NCBI GenBank assembly: GCA_947685225.1
Contig: CANTUV010000037.1
Coordinates: 25,315,001-25,379,000, forward strand
Direction of reading: 5' to 3'
Length of the DNA stretch: 64,000 bases
From: Garcia nutans
Lineage: Eukaryota > Streptophyta > Magnoliopsida > Malpighiales > Euphorbiaceae
Part shown: positions 20,907 to 32,501 of the stretch, piece by piece
Layout: every line of letters starts with the position of its first letter
How positions within the stretch are numbered: position 1 is the stretch's first letter
The notes under the pieces: generated by a model
What the model was told of the DNA's origin: nothing
The model's database searches: none
What the model saw: the letters and a program-made list of their open reading frames with translations, nothing else
Translations under genes and position numbers: made by a program

Positions 20907-22302
20907 CCAAGTTAAATTATAGAATTAAAGGGGGAGGAAATTTGTTTTACTGGATCGGAGACAACAAAAATTCTATCGGCCAAAAAGAAAACCCTAGGAT
21001 CAAGAGACATTAGCAACAAGAAGCAATCAACAATCCATCAAAGGCAGTAACATTGCCTTTGTTATTGCTTATCCTGAAATCAGTTTTTGGTGGAACCAAC
21101 TACACAAATTTGATCTTTAAGCATAAATTATATATTCACAGTAGCTTCATTTTCTTTGATTAATAAAAATATGTAGTAATTTGATCTTTGTTTCAATAAC
21201 TTTAATTGTTTACTTTAGTTAACACATTAATCAGTTGGTTTTCAAAACTCCACTTCCATGTTTTATAAAAACTAAAAACTTCAAAAACCCTAAATCATCC
21301 TTCTGTTTCTAAAACTTTAAAAAACCTAAATCATCCTTCTATTTCTAAAACTTTTAAAACCCTAAATTGCTCTTCTTCTTCTAAAAACTTTAAAAACCCT
21401 AAATTGTTTTTTCTATTTCCAAAACTTTTAAACCCTAAATTATTCCGTTAAAATCTCACAAACCTAATTGTTTTCCAAAATCTCAATTTATCTCCAGAAT
21501 CAATGTTTCTTCTAAAAAAGATAAATCAAAACCTTAATTTATTTTAAAGCTTGTCACCTCGTAACCCTAATCAAAATTATTCTACCAAAGCCACCAAAAC
21601 CCTAATCCAAATTATTCTACCAAAGCCACCAAAACCCTAATCCAAACTATTTTGCCAAAACACCTAAAACCCTAATATGAGAAAGCCTTAATTTATTCCC
21701 AAAATGCCAAAACCATATATTTCAAATCCTCAACCAGTAAACCTAAAAAAAAAACTCGAACCCTAATTCCAGTTGCCAAACCTAAAAAATCTTACCTAAT
21801 TCCAACCTTTTAAAATTATAGACCCTAATTCTCTAAAGCCTAATTTCATCTGTGTAATTATATAAACTTTGGTTTTAGTTATTTATTTGATTTGTTATAT
21901 GTTTTCATGGATGATTTATTTAATCTGTGATGAATTTATTTCATTTATGAATGAATGAATGGATATTTTCTTTATTATTATTTATTTTTTTTATTAAAAT
22001 TGTAAGAGGTATGTTTCTACTTTGTGGGTACCTCATTAATTAATTTTCATGTAATTTAAATTGCTTTTATATTTTGGACCAATGTAAAGGGCATGTTTCC
22101 ACCTTTTGGTGGGTGTCCTATTTAGTTTAGACATGGACGATGTACGGACATGTTTCCATCCTCGGATGGGTGTCCATTTATTTGCTTTGTTTGGACATTG
22201 CTTTGATTTTAATATAATGATGCTTTATTTTAATTGTTGCATGTAATATGGATAATATTGATATACTTAAGAATTTTATAATATTAAGACCTGCAAAGGA
22301 GG

Positions 22303-22410
22303 CCGGTTTCAATGAACCGGGCATTGTGGGGGTGCTGGGCCATTTATCACCTTCCCCACATGTACCCAACTTTTCGAACCCATTAGGGGGTTGAGGATTC
22401 CTTAGGAATC
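22303..22410. other. Conserved hairpin block in Tat LTR
   Basis: CCGGTTTCAATGAACCGG (22303-22320; in others CCGGTTC-CAAT-GAACCGG) and the palindrome GATTCCTTAGGAATC (22396-22410) lie in the best-conserved part of the Tat LTR. The second palindrome is intact in seven of the eight LTR copies covering this place. Confidence 0.8.
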
Positions 22411-22565
22411 GAGTCATCCACCCCTTTCTTTTTCCCGGCCCGTCCGGGTGGCGATTCTATTTTCTCTGCGCTTAGGTCCGTGTTCTCTAAGGCTCCGAGC
22501 CTAAACAGTGCTGAAGTCGCAAGAACCATTCCACCGAGAGTGGGGGCAAAAATCCCCGCTCATAG

Positions 22566-22583
22566 TGGCGACTCCACTGGGGA
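22566..22583 (+). other. Primer binding site of element G (Arg tRNA)
   Basis: TGGCGACTCCACTGGGGA, one base after the LTR, complementary to the 3' end of a tRNA-Arg as in Tat/Ogre elements. Confidence 0.88.
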
Positions 22584-23738
22584 TAAGAGAAGTTGATTCC
22601 GTTGGTCTTTATATTATTCTATTCTTTCTTATCATGATATTATCCATTGCATCTTATTAGATTGCATCGTGTGCATGAGTTAGGACGCCCGTATTACCCG
22701 TGTTGTGTTATGTAAGGGATACTATATTTCACTCAAGGTATGGAGATCGAGCATGGCATAACCACTCATAGCCTTGTACCTTTTGGCATATACTTGTTAT
22801 GGGAACCTAAGCCTTTCAACCCAAAGACTAAAGCTCATGTAATTGGCCTAGTAACTCTCCTTAGGTTTTTACCCCCAATGCATGTTGTTTGAGTATGGTT
22901 AATTTATCTTGGCTTAAATCATGGCTTATTTGGTTTGTTCTTTTTATAATATGACCTAAGTACATTGTAAGCTCAAAATAAATTTTTCTTTAAAATCCAA
23001 AAGACCAAAGCTATTTTCAAAACTTTTCAAGATAGTCTTTGGACATAAAACTTTTCTAAAAATAAATCAAAAATTCTTTTCTCATGACTCAAATACAAAG
23101 TTACAAATCTAATTTTTCTAAAAATCTTTATACAATGGGTTTCTCAAATAAAATTATTTTTGCATTTCATCCAACCTTTAAAAGAGCTTACAAATATTTA
23201 GGTCAATTACAAAATACCAAAAATCAATTGTGAGCCTAGTTTATACTAAGAATAATTAATCATGGGCTTATTTTTGGCATGAATCATTAGTTACTTTTTT
23301 CAAGTGAGAAATCTATTTATAATAAACCTCTTAATTTAGTTTTAATCCAATATAGCATAAAAGCTACTTTAGTTGGTTAAATGGATTAAAGCCTAATTAA
23401 CAGGAATTATCATGAACTGATTTCCATTTTTGAAAATATAACTATTGGTTGAAATGTCCGAGGGAATTATTCGAAAACAAGATACTCCATGTTGGTATTT
23501 TGTTAGCCATATACCTAGGAAAAGAGACTCGCCATTTGTATATGGATGTTATAAGGTTGGAAGAAATGTCTTAATTATCTTTCTTTTTTTATTGTTTGTG
23601 CATACATTTTCATCTCATATCATTAATTCCTTTTGGCTCACAGCACTGGATTACGAAAGTTCAAAAGCTTATGATAATCCGACCTATGCCTGAGATGAAG
23701 AAACTAGCAGCGACTCAATCACTTTCTCACCAAAAGCA
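22584..23738 (+). other. Leader of element G between primer site and gag
   Basis: About 1.15 kb without a long ORF, clearly alike in G, H and I. It holds the conserved stretch around 22660-22800. The last 110 bp before the gag ATG read like protein in the gag frame (ALDYESSKAYDNPTYA, stop, then DEETSSDSITFSPKA) and are preceded by a pyrimidine-rich TTTTGGCTCACAG, which resembles a 3' splice site. Confidence 0.6.
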
Positions 23739-25131
23739 ATGGAGCCCGAACAAATTCAAAGAATGGTGGATGAAGCCCTCAATGCCAAGATGGAAGAAAT
23801 AAAAGAGGCCCTGGCCGAGACCATAAAGAATAAATTAGCTACAATTTTAGGGAATAATGTCGAAGCATCTGCTAGCACCAAGAAGCCAAAGGACAAAGGG
23901 AAGGCTAAGGTTGGTGAAGTGGCTTTTGGTGATGACAAGGTAGTCCTTGATGATGATGATGACTGGGCTCAATACTTTCAAGATTCTCAAGACAAAAAGG
24001 AGCTGCAGGTTTTTGAGAAGACAACTTTTGAAAAGACTGAAAATTTTGATGTTGAGAAGATGATTGCTGATTTAGAAAAAAGAAATTTGAAAAGAAACTG
24101 AAAACCGAAGAGATGTCCAAGATCAACAAACTATTTGAACAAGATGAGGAGGTCCCTTATTCAAGATGCCATCCTTTGCAAAGTTTGATGAAACTAAAAA
24201 TCCTCACCTCCATGTGAAGCAGTATATCACTACTATGCAGTCTGCCCGAGCTACTAAGGCTCAAACTTTAAGGTACTTTATGCATTCATTGGACCCTGTT
24301 GTCTAAATTTGGTTCAACACCTTAGAGGAAAGTACTCAAAAAGATTGGGACATGTTATACAATGCTTTTATTCAGCAATATAGGTATAATGTCGAGCTAG
24401 AAGTTACCTTAATGGAAGTTGAGACCATTAGACAAAGGCCAAATGAGAATTTTGTGGACTATGTGAAAAGGTGGAGAAATAAGGCTGCTTTGCTCAAGAA
24501 GAGGCCCGATGAATCTGATCAAATAAGGATGATTGTGAGAGGGGTGTTGCCTAGTCTTTGTGAAAGGATGTCTCATACACTCATCCGTGACTTCAAAGAT
24601 CTTCTTCAAGCTAGTCTACAAATTGAAGAGTGGGAAAGGGAGAAGAATCGCTTTTTGGCAAGAAGGAATGAGAAAGAAAATTATCAGCCTAGCAATCAAA
24701 GTACACAAAAGGAAGCTAATGTTAATGCCACTAGTCAAGGAGGAATGAGGCAATTTTTAGAATTAGGGAAGCCACTGTCTTGGGTTCTCAATAAGCTACA
24801 AAAGAAGGGATTGTTTCAACCCTTGACTCCTTGTCCTTTGCCTAATCCTCTTCCACCTAACTTTGATACTAATGCATTTTGCCAATTCCATCAAAGTCCT
24901 GGACACAAAAAGGACAATTGTATGAAGTTGAGGCATGAGATCTAGAATCTAATCAACAGTGGTAAGCTACCTGAGCCTGACAAGCCCAATAACAAGAACA
25001 ATCCTTTGCCTATATTTGGAAGAGTGCCACCACCAGAAACCTTCATGGTAGGAAAATGATTGGAAGAAGATTTTGTTTTATCGTCCTTTCAACATGGAAA
25101 TATTGAAGATGTGAAAGGAAAAGAAGCTTAA
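23739..25131 (+). pseudogene. gag: Element G gag (Tat), frameshifted
   Basis: Starts MEPEQIQRMVDEALNAKMEE. Two extra A in an A run near 24080 and four missing bases near 24163 shift the frame; a TAA at about 24304 replaces a Gln/Lys codon in VVQNWFNTL. The capsid part continues at 24352: LYNAFIQQYRYNVELEVTLM, RPNENFVDYVKRWRNKAALL, RMIVRGVLPSLCERMSHTL. A knuckle-like CQFHQSPGHKKDNC (C-X3-H-type spacing) lies near the end. It stops with EDVKGKEA at 25129-25131, the same place as in H. Confidence 0.85.
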
Positions 25132-27651
25132 CTCAACAAACTTTCTTTAGCTTGAATGTTGCTTTTCAATTTTACTTTCTTTAATATTTAATTAGAATAA
25201 TCGTGTTTTTCAAATTTAAAGTTGTATGAATAAATTACTTTCATTAAAATTTTTGTTGGTCTTTGCTCATTTTGGTGCTCAACCAATGAGGAATTTAACT
25301 TAATATTTATAAATTAGTGTATCTATGCATCATGATTTGAATGACTTTACTAGATGAGGGAATTATTCTATAGCATTGAGTTGTGCATGCTTACTTAGAG
25401 AGGGCTCCTGCATAATTACCTTTGTCTAGGTCCTAGTCAGTCTTAGAACATACTTTGACAAACTTTTGAGGCAAAATTGAACTCTACTTATTTAAGGGAG
25501 AGATGATCTAGACATTGTTTAACAAGCCAACAACTAGTATCGACCCTATTAAAAATCAATCTCTAGTTGTCCCTTTGAGCCTTCATGAAATTTTAGCTTT
25601 CTTTTCATTGACTTATAAGCCCAATGACCTGCCTTGGGCTGTTGTTACACTTTTGATAAGTCTTATGATCACTAAGGTGAAGAGGCAAGAAGATCAAAGA
25701 AAGGAATGAATAGTCAAGATCATAAGGATAGTTGATGTTCTCAAGACCATAAGGGTAGTTGAAGTTCACCTAATATCTCCAATCTATCAAGATAACATCA
25801 GAGTAACAAATGATTTATCCCTGTTAAAAGAGATTTATGTCACTCCACTCATCCATTAATAGAAACCCAAGTTGGTACAAACGAGACAAATCTTTTAGAG
25901 CTAGAACAAAAAAATAAGAAAAGAAAAAAAATAAGAAAAAAGGACAAAAAAAAAGAAGAAAAAAAAAGAGAGACAAAAGAAAGAAAAAAAAGAGAAAAAA
26001 GAGAAGAAAGATAAAACCTAAAAAGGCGGTTCAGAAAGCCAACTGAGTTCTCTTTTACCTTAAAGCAGCAAAAGGCTTCCATTTGGTTTATAAGGACAGT
26101 TTGACTTGAAATTGGTCCAAAGATTCGATCAAAATCATAGAAAAAGGAGAAAGACCATCCAGTTCTTGAAAGTTCTGTACTTTACAGTCCTACAAGGAAG
26201 AAGGACAAAATGATAAAATGCTCAAAGAAAGGGAAGAGTAAGAAAAATAAAAAGAAAGAAAAGGGAGAAGAAGAAAAGAAATGAATTTGGGTACCAAACA
26301 TTTTGCAAAGGCAAAGACTATCCCAATCAAGATTCAGGTTAACACCAAAGCTCTATCTTTTCATGCTCCCAACTGTCTAAAGTTCCAACAAGTAGTTTGT
26401 AGTGTGAAGGTTTGTCCATTGTGTCACAATAGCTCCAACTTACAAATTGCCTTCATTTAAACCCATGTCCCTTATGGACCCCATTTCAAGCCTATCAAAG
26501 ACATGTTGATCTCTCTTGGTAGGTAGAGTCTATTAGTGGAGATAGTTTGGATAAGCATGCATATCAGATAGACCATATTTAAACTCAGTAAGACCTTTGG
26601 CCAAGTAATATGTATGTGCTTATCTGAAGTGCAACAATTCTTGCTTAAATATAAATGATTCCCGAGTTTAGTACGGTAACTAGGGTTGTCATGTTATAGA
26701 TATGTTAATTTGAAAAATCAAGTCCTGAGGTAAATTGACATTAATTTGGCAAAACCAACATTTGATTTCCAAATCAAAATTCAAAATTGAAAAAAAAAGT
26801 TTTTTGTCACACGAAGCCTTCAAGTTAAGGGAAGTATGTTAAATTATCGAACCTCAAAGGACACATTGGGCAAAGAAAATGATTATTGGCAAGGCTATGA
26901 AGAAGCTGCCAACTGACATGCAAAACATAGTTTGAAATGGATATATCTCTACTGCTTGGGATCTCCATTATTCATGTTTTCAATATCTCAAAGATAAAAA
27001 CCATAAAAGTGAAGCCTTTTGCCATTCGAGTGTAAGACCTAAACGGGCATCTGGAAGAAATCTATGAGAACATTTCAGCTGATAGCCTCAATCTGTGAGT
27101 CGATGGAACCATTGTAAGTATTATTGATGCATGCATGAGCATATCATATTGCACTTTCTTGTCTTGTATTGTCTATTTTTTATTAAAGTGAATAACAAAC
27201 ACTCTCTGAAGTAAAGAATCAAAAGAAGATATCAAATTAGGGGGGCATGGAAAGCCCATTGCATGAGAAAGCTCCAGTAATTTTGCAAAGAGAAGAAATG
27301 CGTGCTTGTGCGAAGAACTAGAAAACAAAAACATCAATCAAAGCTTGCATGGGAAAAATCTTTGGTTTGAGCCTACACAGGGGGATAAGTTTCTCCTTTT
27401 CAATTTTTTGAATTTATATACCAAACATTTTTAAACTCGCTTGCAAATATTTTGCCACGCAGGGGGCAAGGAGAAGATATGAAGGCTAGCTAAAAAAATG
27501 GCTAAATTTTTTTTTTGCTTTGCAAAAAGTGCAAAGGAAGAACAAAGAGAATGGAAAAAGAAGAAAATTAGAACTCTTAAAAGAATAAAGACGCAAAAGA
27601 CAAAAGATCAGTCCAACTAGAAGAGCTAAAACCAATATAGGACAAATCTCT
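25132..27651 (+). other. Non-coding internal region of element G in place of pol
   Basis: About 2.5 kb with many stops in all frames and no protease, RT or integrase motif. It has an A/G-rich low-complexity run (about 25905-26290). The rest is unrecognised. Confidence 0.6.
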
Positions 27652-28172
27652 AAGGATGAAGATCCACTTTAAAGGGTGAAGACCCAATTCCAAGGATGAA
27701 GATCCAGCTTAAAGGATGAAGATCCACTTTCAAGGGTGAAGACCCAATTCCAAGGATGAAGATTTAGTTTAAAGGATGAAGATCCATTTTCAAGGGTGAA
27801 GACCCGATGCCAAGGATGAAGATCCAGCTTAAAGGATGAAGATCCAATTTCAAGGGTAAAGACCCAATGTCCAAAGGATGAAGATCCATTTTCAAGGGTG
27901 AAGGCCCAATCTCAAAGGATGAAAATCTATTTTCAAGGGTGAAGACCCTATCTCCAAGGATGAAGATCCATTTACAAGGGTGAAGACCTGATCTCCAAGG
28001 ATGAAGATCCATTTATAAGGGTGAAGACCCGATCTCCAAGGATGAAGATCCATTTACAAGGGTGAAGACCCGATCTCCAAGGATGAAGATCCATTTTCAA
28101 AGAAGAAGATCCGATGCTAAGGATGAAGATCCAAGGTCCAACGATGAAGATCCATTTTAAGGGTGAAGAACC
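27652..28172. repeat. Tandem array of GGAT-GAAG-ATCC / GGGT-GAAG-ACCC hairpins
   Basis: Imperfect tandem units of roughly 38-40 bp. Most hold two tiny hairpins, GGATGAAGATCC and GGGTGAAGACCC, with the same GAAG loop but different, each time complementary, arms. A shorter relative lies in element I (about 58945-59020). Confidence 0.85.
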
Positions 28173-28242
28173 ACAATGTGTTAAAGAATAGAATAGCCGA
28201 AGCAGTCAGACTTCTCAACTGATAAAAGGTCAGTCAAATTTA

Positions 28243-28908
28243 GTCTCGGGTCCAAGCACCCAAATTCAATTCAGTCTCGGGTTCAAGTACCCAGTCACTG
28301 GTCTAAGTAGCCAAATCCAATCCAGTTTTAGGTCCAAGTACCCAATCTCAGGTCCAAGTACCCAAACCAAATCCAGTTTAGGATTGAGTATACAAATCCA
28401 GTTTAGGATTGAGTATTCAAATCCAGTTTAGGATCGAGTATCCAAGTCCAGTTTAGGATCGAGTATCCAAATCTAGTTTCATGTCAAGAACCTAAATTCC
28501 CTCTTAAGTACAGAACTTAGCTCAGGTCTAGAACCCAAATTATCATTAAGTCCAGAACTTAGCTTGGGTACAGAACCCAAATTATCCTTAAGTCCAGAAC
28601 TTAGCTTAGGTCCAGAACCTAAATTCCCTCTTAAGTCCAGAACTTAGCTCGTGTCCAGAACCCAAGTCTTTTTGGAGCGCAGAACTCGAACCCGATCTAG
28701 AACCCAAATCATCCTGGGTCCATAACCCAAGTCTTTTTTAGTCTAGAACTCGAACCAAGTCCAGAACCCAAACCATCCTGAGTCCAGAACCCAACTCTTT
28801 TTCGAGTCTAGAACTCGAATCAGGTCCATAACCCAAATCATCCCGGGTCCAGAACCCAAGTCTTTTCCTAGTCCAGAACTCGAATCGGGTCCAGAACTCA
28901 AAACCTAA
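28243..28908. repeat. Tandem arrays of short hairpins with CCAAG, GAG and CCAGA loops
   Basis: Three blocks follow each other: GGGTCCAAGTACCC units (to about 28370), GGATTGAGTATCC-like units (to about 28480), then units of the form arm-CCAGA-arm with arms AAGT/ACTT, AGGT/ACCT, GGGT/ACCC and GAGT/ACTC. Some units are imperfect. The same kinds of block occur in I and J just before the polypurine tract. Confidence 0.85.
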
Positions 28909-28994
28909 ACCATCTCAGAAAAATTAAGTCTATTTTTCAAAATTAAGTCTTATTGCTTTTCACTCTCTTTTGCCGTAGTTGCAGATCATTCAAG

Positions 28995-29007
28995 CAGGGG
29001 GGCAAAC
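28995..29007 (+). other. Polypurine tract of element G
   Basis: GCAGGGGGGCAAAC directly before the 3' LTR start TGTAGACCC. Confidence 0.82.
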
Positions 29008-31000
29008 TGTAGACCCTTAATTTTTGACCCAGTCCGGTCCAATATTTTTTATAGTCCAAAATAATTTTTGTGGTATTTTAATTAAATAATATTTATTTTA
29101 GTATTTATTATTTATAATTTTTAATAAAAATAAAAATGATAATATAGTAAAGTTAAAAATAAATAAATAAAAATCGGTGACAGAAAAATCATCTATGAAA
29201 AATTTCATCGCTGAAAGTGAATCGGATTCCTGCAGCGAATTGGTGCACGCCCACAGTAATTTTCACTTGCTTGCAAGTTTTGCCCGCAGCAATTTTCGCT
29301 TGCTCGCAAGTTTCGCCAGCAGCAGTTTTTTTCCAGTGCAGTTTTTTCCAAAACCAAATTCTATTTGGTTTTAGTTTCATTTCCTATTTGGTTTTAATTT
29401 TCTTAGACAATTAGAAGTATGTTTATTATTTTTCCTATAAATACCACATTAAAATACAAATTTAATGGGGGAGGAAAATTGTTTTACTGGATCGAAGACA
29501 ACAAAAATTCTATCGGCCAAAAAGAAAACCCTAGGAGCAAGAGACAATAGCAACAAGATGCAATCATCAATCCATCAAAGGCAGCAGCATTGCCTTTGTT
29601 ATTGTTCATCCAGAAATCAGTTTTTGGTGGAACCAACTATGCAGGTTTGATCTTTAAGCATAAATTATATATTCACAGTAGCTTCATTTTCTTTGATTAA
29701 TAAGAATATGTAGTAATTTGATCTTTGTTTCAATAACTTTAATTGTTTACTTTATCTTCCTTCTGTTTCTAAAACTTTAAAATCCCTAAATCATCCTTCT
29801 ATTTCTAAAACTTTTTAAACCCTAAATTACTCTTCTGCTTCCAAAAACTTTAAAAACCCTAAATTTTTTTTTTCTATTTCCAAAACTTTTAACCCCTAAA
29901 TTATTCCGTTAAAATCTCACAAACCTAATTGTTTTCCAAAATCTCAATTTATCTCCAGAATCAATGTTTCTTCTAAAAAGATAAATCAAAACCTTAATTT
30001 ATTTTAAAGGTTGTCACCTCGTAACCCTAAACCAAATTATTCTACCAAAGCCACCAAAACCCTAATCCAATCTATTATGCCTAAACACCTAAAACCCTAA
30101 TCCTGGAAAACCTTAATTTATTCCCAAAATGCCAAAACCCCATTTTTCAAATCCTCATCCAGTAAACCTAAAAAAAAAACCCTCAAAACCTAATTCCAGT
30201 TGCCAAACCTAAAAAATCTTAAACCCTAATTCCAACCTTTTAAAATTATCGACCCGAATTCTCTAAAGCCTAATTTCATTTTTGTAATGATATAAACTTT
30301 GGTTTTAGTTATTTATTTGATTTGTTATATGTTTTCATGGATGATTTATTTAATCTATGATGAATTTATTTCATTTATAAATGAATGAATGGATATTTTC
30401 TTTATTATTATTGATTTATTTTGGTATTAAAATTGTAAGAGGTATGTTTCTACTTTCTGGGTACCTCATTAATTAATTTTCATGTAATTTAAATTTCTTT
30501 TATATTTTGGACCAATGTAAAGGGCATTTTTCCACCTTTTGGTGGGTGTCCTATTTAGTTTAGACATGAATGATGTAAGGACATATTTCCATCCTCGGAT
30601 GGGTGTCCATTTATTTGCTTTTGTTTGGACATTGCTTTGATTTTAATATAATGATGCTTTATTTTAATTGTTGCATGTAATATGGATAATATTGTTATAC
30701 TTAAGAATATTATAATATTAAGACCTACAAAGGAGGCCGATTTCAATGAACCGGGCATTGTGGGGGTGCTGGGCCATTTCTCACCTTCCCCACACGTACC
30801 CAACTTTCCGAACTAATTAGGGGGTTGAGGATTCCTTAGAAATTGAGTCATCCGCCCCCCTTTCTTTTTCCCGGCTTGTCCAGGTGGCGACTCCATTTTC
30901 TCCAGGCTTAGGTCCATGTTATCTAAGTCCCCGAGCCTAAACAGTGCAGAAGTCACAAGAACCATTCCACCAGAAGTGGGGGCAAAAATCCCTGCTCACA
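29008..31000 (+). repeat. 3' LTR of element G
   Basis: 1993 bp, TGTAGACCC to CTCACA. It matches the 5' LTR with small indels, for example a missing stretch near 29755 compared with 21230-21300. Its palindrome near 30828 is damaged (GATTCCTTAGAAATT). It contains TGGCGACTCCA at 30885-30895, a copy of the primer-site core inside the LTR. Confidence 0.92.
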
Positions 31001-31005
31001 GTATG
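31001..31005. repeat. Target site duplication GTATG (right of element G)
   Basis: Pairs with 20475-20479. Confidence 0.95.
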
Positions 31006-32337
31006 AATGTGTCGACCCAGGGTCTATCAATGCTTGAATTGAAGTGCTGAATAAAGTAAAAATACCAGCTATGACAGCTGAAACATTTGGCTGCCTCTGC
31101 ATCACATATACCCATTGTGATGATCTTGCATCATCTTGTCCACTCCTTGCTGTAGAACCTCTTCTCTGACCAAACCCTAATTTACCACCCCTGCCAATAC
31201 CTCTGCCACCATGACCTCCTCTGACACATACTGTTGTATTAGTCTGCCTGTCATCTGGTGCTCTACACACTCTCTGATAAAATGATCTAGTGATCCACAT
31301 CTAAAATAAACTTCTAATGAACCATTCCTCCAACAAACCCCTCCATGTGCCCTACCACCGAGCATAAGTAGGTGAAACAGTCCTCTGGGTCACTGGGGTC
31401 GAGGCACTAGCCACTGAGGTTGCAGGTCTCTGTCTCTATCTCTACTGCTATGATGACCTACCAGGCTATCCTTGGCTCCTACTAAACCCCTGTGGATATC
31501 CCCCTCAGCATCTCTTCGATGATGAAGACCCTGCCTCACACTGGGTCTCCTAGCTCTGCTCTCCTCTGCCCTTGCAACTGTTGTAAGTCCATGTACCTTC
31601 TCTACACTTCTGTCAGCTGCAACCAACTTAGAAAAATTTTCATACCCTGAGCCTACTATTAGACACATGATATATGGTCTCAACCCCTCCTCAAACCTCT
31701 AGCATCAATCAATCTCATTTGATATAATCCCCCTGCATACTGGCTCAGCCGAATGAACTCTATCTTATACTTAGTAATTGTCTTCATCTCCTACTTCAAA
31801 CTCATGAATTCCTTCTTCTTAGCATCTTTATACTCTCTGGTGGTATACTTCTTCTTAAATTTCTATAGGAAATAGGCATATGTCAGCACTGAAGGATCAG
31901 CTGTCACATGGAGAACTGTCTTCCACCACTCATACGCATCTCCCTATAGAAGAGACTTGGCATAATCAAATTTCTCTTCTGCATTAGCCTGCAACTGTAT
32001 AAACACTCTTTGGACCTTGTCCAACCATTAATCTGCTATCGCTAGGTTAATATTACCGATGAAATCTGTAGCTCTAAACTTCCTCAACTTACCATATTTT
32101 ATGGTCTGTGGTAATGGCTGCAGCGGTAGCTACTACTATTGTATCTGTACTGGGGCCTGACGGAGTAGCTCCACCATCTATTAAACCTAGACTAGTGGCT
32201 CTCCCTACCCTACTAGTCTGACTGTTACTTATGTAGATGCCTCTTCAGTAGTCTTCAGCACTAGCTTCAGCTCTACCCTCTTCTGGAGCTACACTCTAAG
32301 CACTTTCCTTAGCAGACTAGTGAGTCTTAGACACCAT
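31006..32337 (-). pseudogene. gag: Element B gag and N-terminal tip of protease
   Basis: Putative ATG at 32337 gives MVSKTH then a stop; A has MASQPHQ at the same place. Fragments of the capsid domain follow with many stops. A zinc-knuckle area (about 31177-31365) has GVCWRNGSLEVYFRCGSLDH and FIRECVEH (first Cys of the knuckle replaced by Tyr), then a Gly-rich GGHGGRGIGRGG tail. The last codons, IQALIDPGSTHSY, are the protease active site, cut off from the rest of protease by element G. Confidence 0.78.
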
Positions 32338-32489
32338 GTCTACCTATATCTATAAATACAACAGAGATTGCCATATCAAGGATTAGATAAAATGCCAGTG
32401 CAGATGCATGTATTACACTTTAGAACCACATTTAAAATCCCTATTTTCTCTCTCCAAAAACCCACCTAGGTTAAGAACTTCAAACCTAG

Positions 32490-32501
32490 GCTTTGATACC
32501 A
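32490..32501 (-). other. Primer binding site of element B (initiator Met tRNA, one mismatch)
   Basis: Minus strand TGGTATCAAAGC, one change from TGGTATCAGAGC, 6 bp from the LTR edge. The leader 32338-32489 shows nothing else. Confidence 0.85.

Larger units (their letters stand above)
20480..22564 (+). repeat. 5' LTR of element G
   Basis: Begins TGTAGACTC and ends GCTCATA (CTCACA in others, so the terminal CA is mutated). In order it contains AT-rich start, GC-rich hairpin cluster (20655-20805), TATA box (20899-20906), a long stretch with many AAACCCTAA-type motifs (about 21280-21840), a conserved hairpin block (22303-22410) and a primer-site-like motif before the end. Confidence 0.92.
20480..31000 (+). 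mobile_element. Element G: complete gag-only Tat retrotransposon
   Basis: 10,521 bp with 5' LTR (20480-22564), Arg-tRNA primer site, 1.15-kb leader, gag, about 3.8 kb of non-coding DNA with hairpin arrays, polypurine tract and 3' LTR (29008-31000), bounded by perfect GTATG duplications. No protease, RT, RNase H or integrase is visible. The gag end and the sequence after it match element H, so the loss of pol was probably inherited and these copies moved with enzymes supplied by other Tat elements. Confidence 0.92.

Noticed and set aside
22566..22583. tRNA gene fragment
   Set aside because: Only the 18-nt complement of a tRNA 3' end next to an LTR; it is a primer binding site.
25849..26082. 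Phe/Ser-rich minus-strand frame resembling a membrane protein
   Set aside because: Opposite strand of an A/G-rich low-complexity run.
27764..28012. Repeated minus-strand peptide frame in element G
   Set aside because: Product of the GAAG hairpin array.
27652..28908. CRISPR-like regularly spaced repeats
   Set aside because: Plant retrotransposon context, repeats without unique spacers of constant length, no associated genes.
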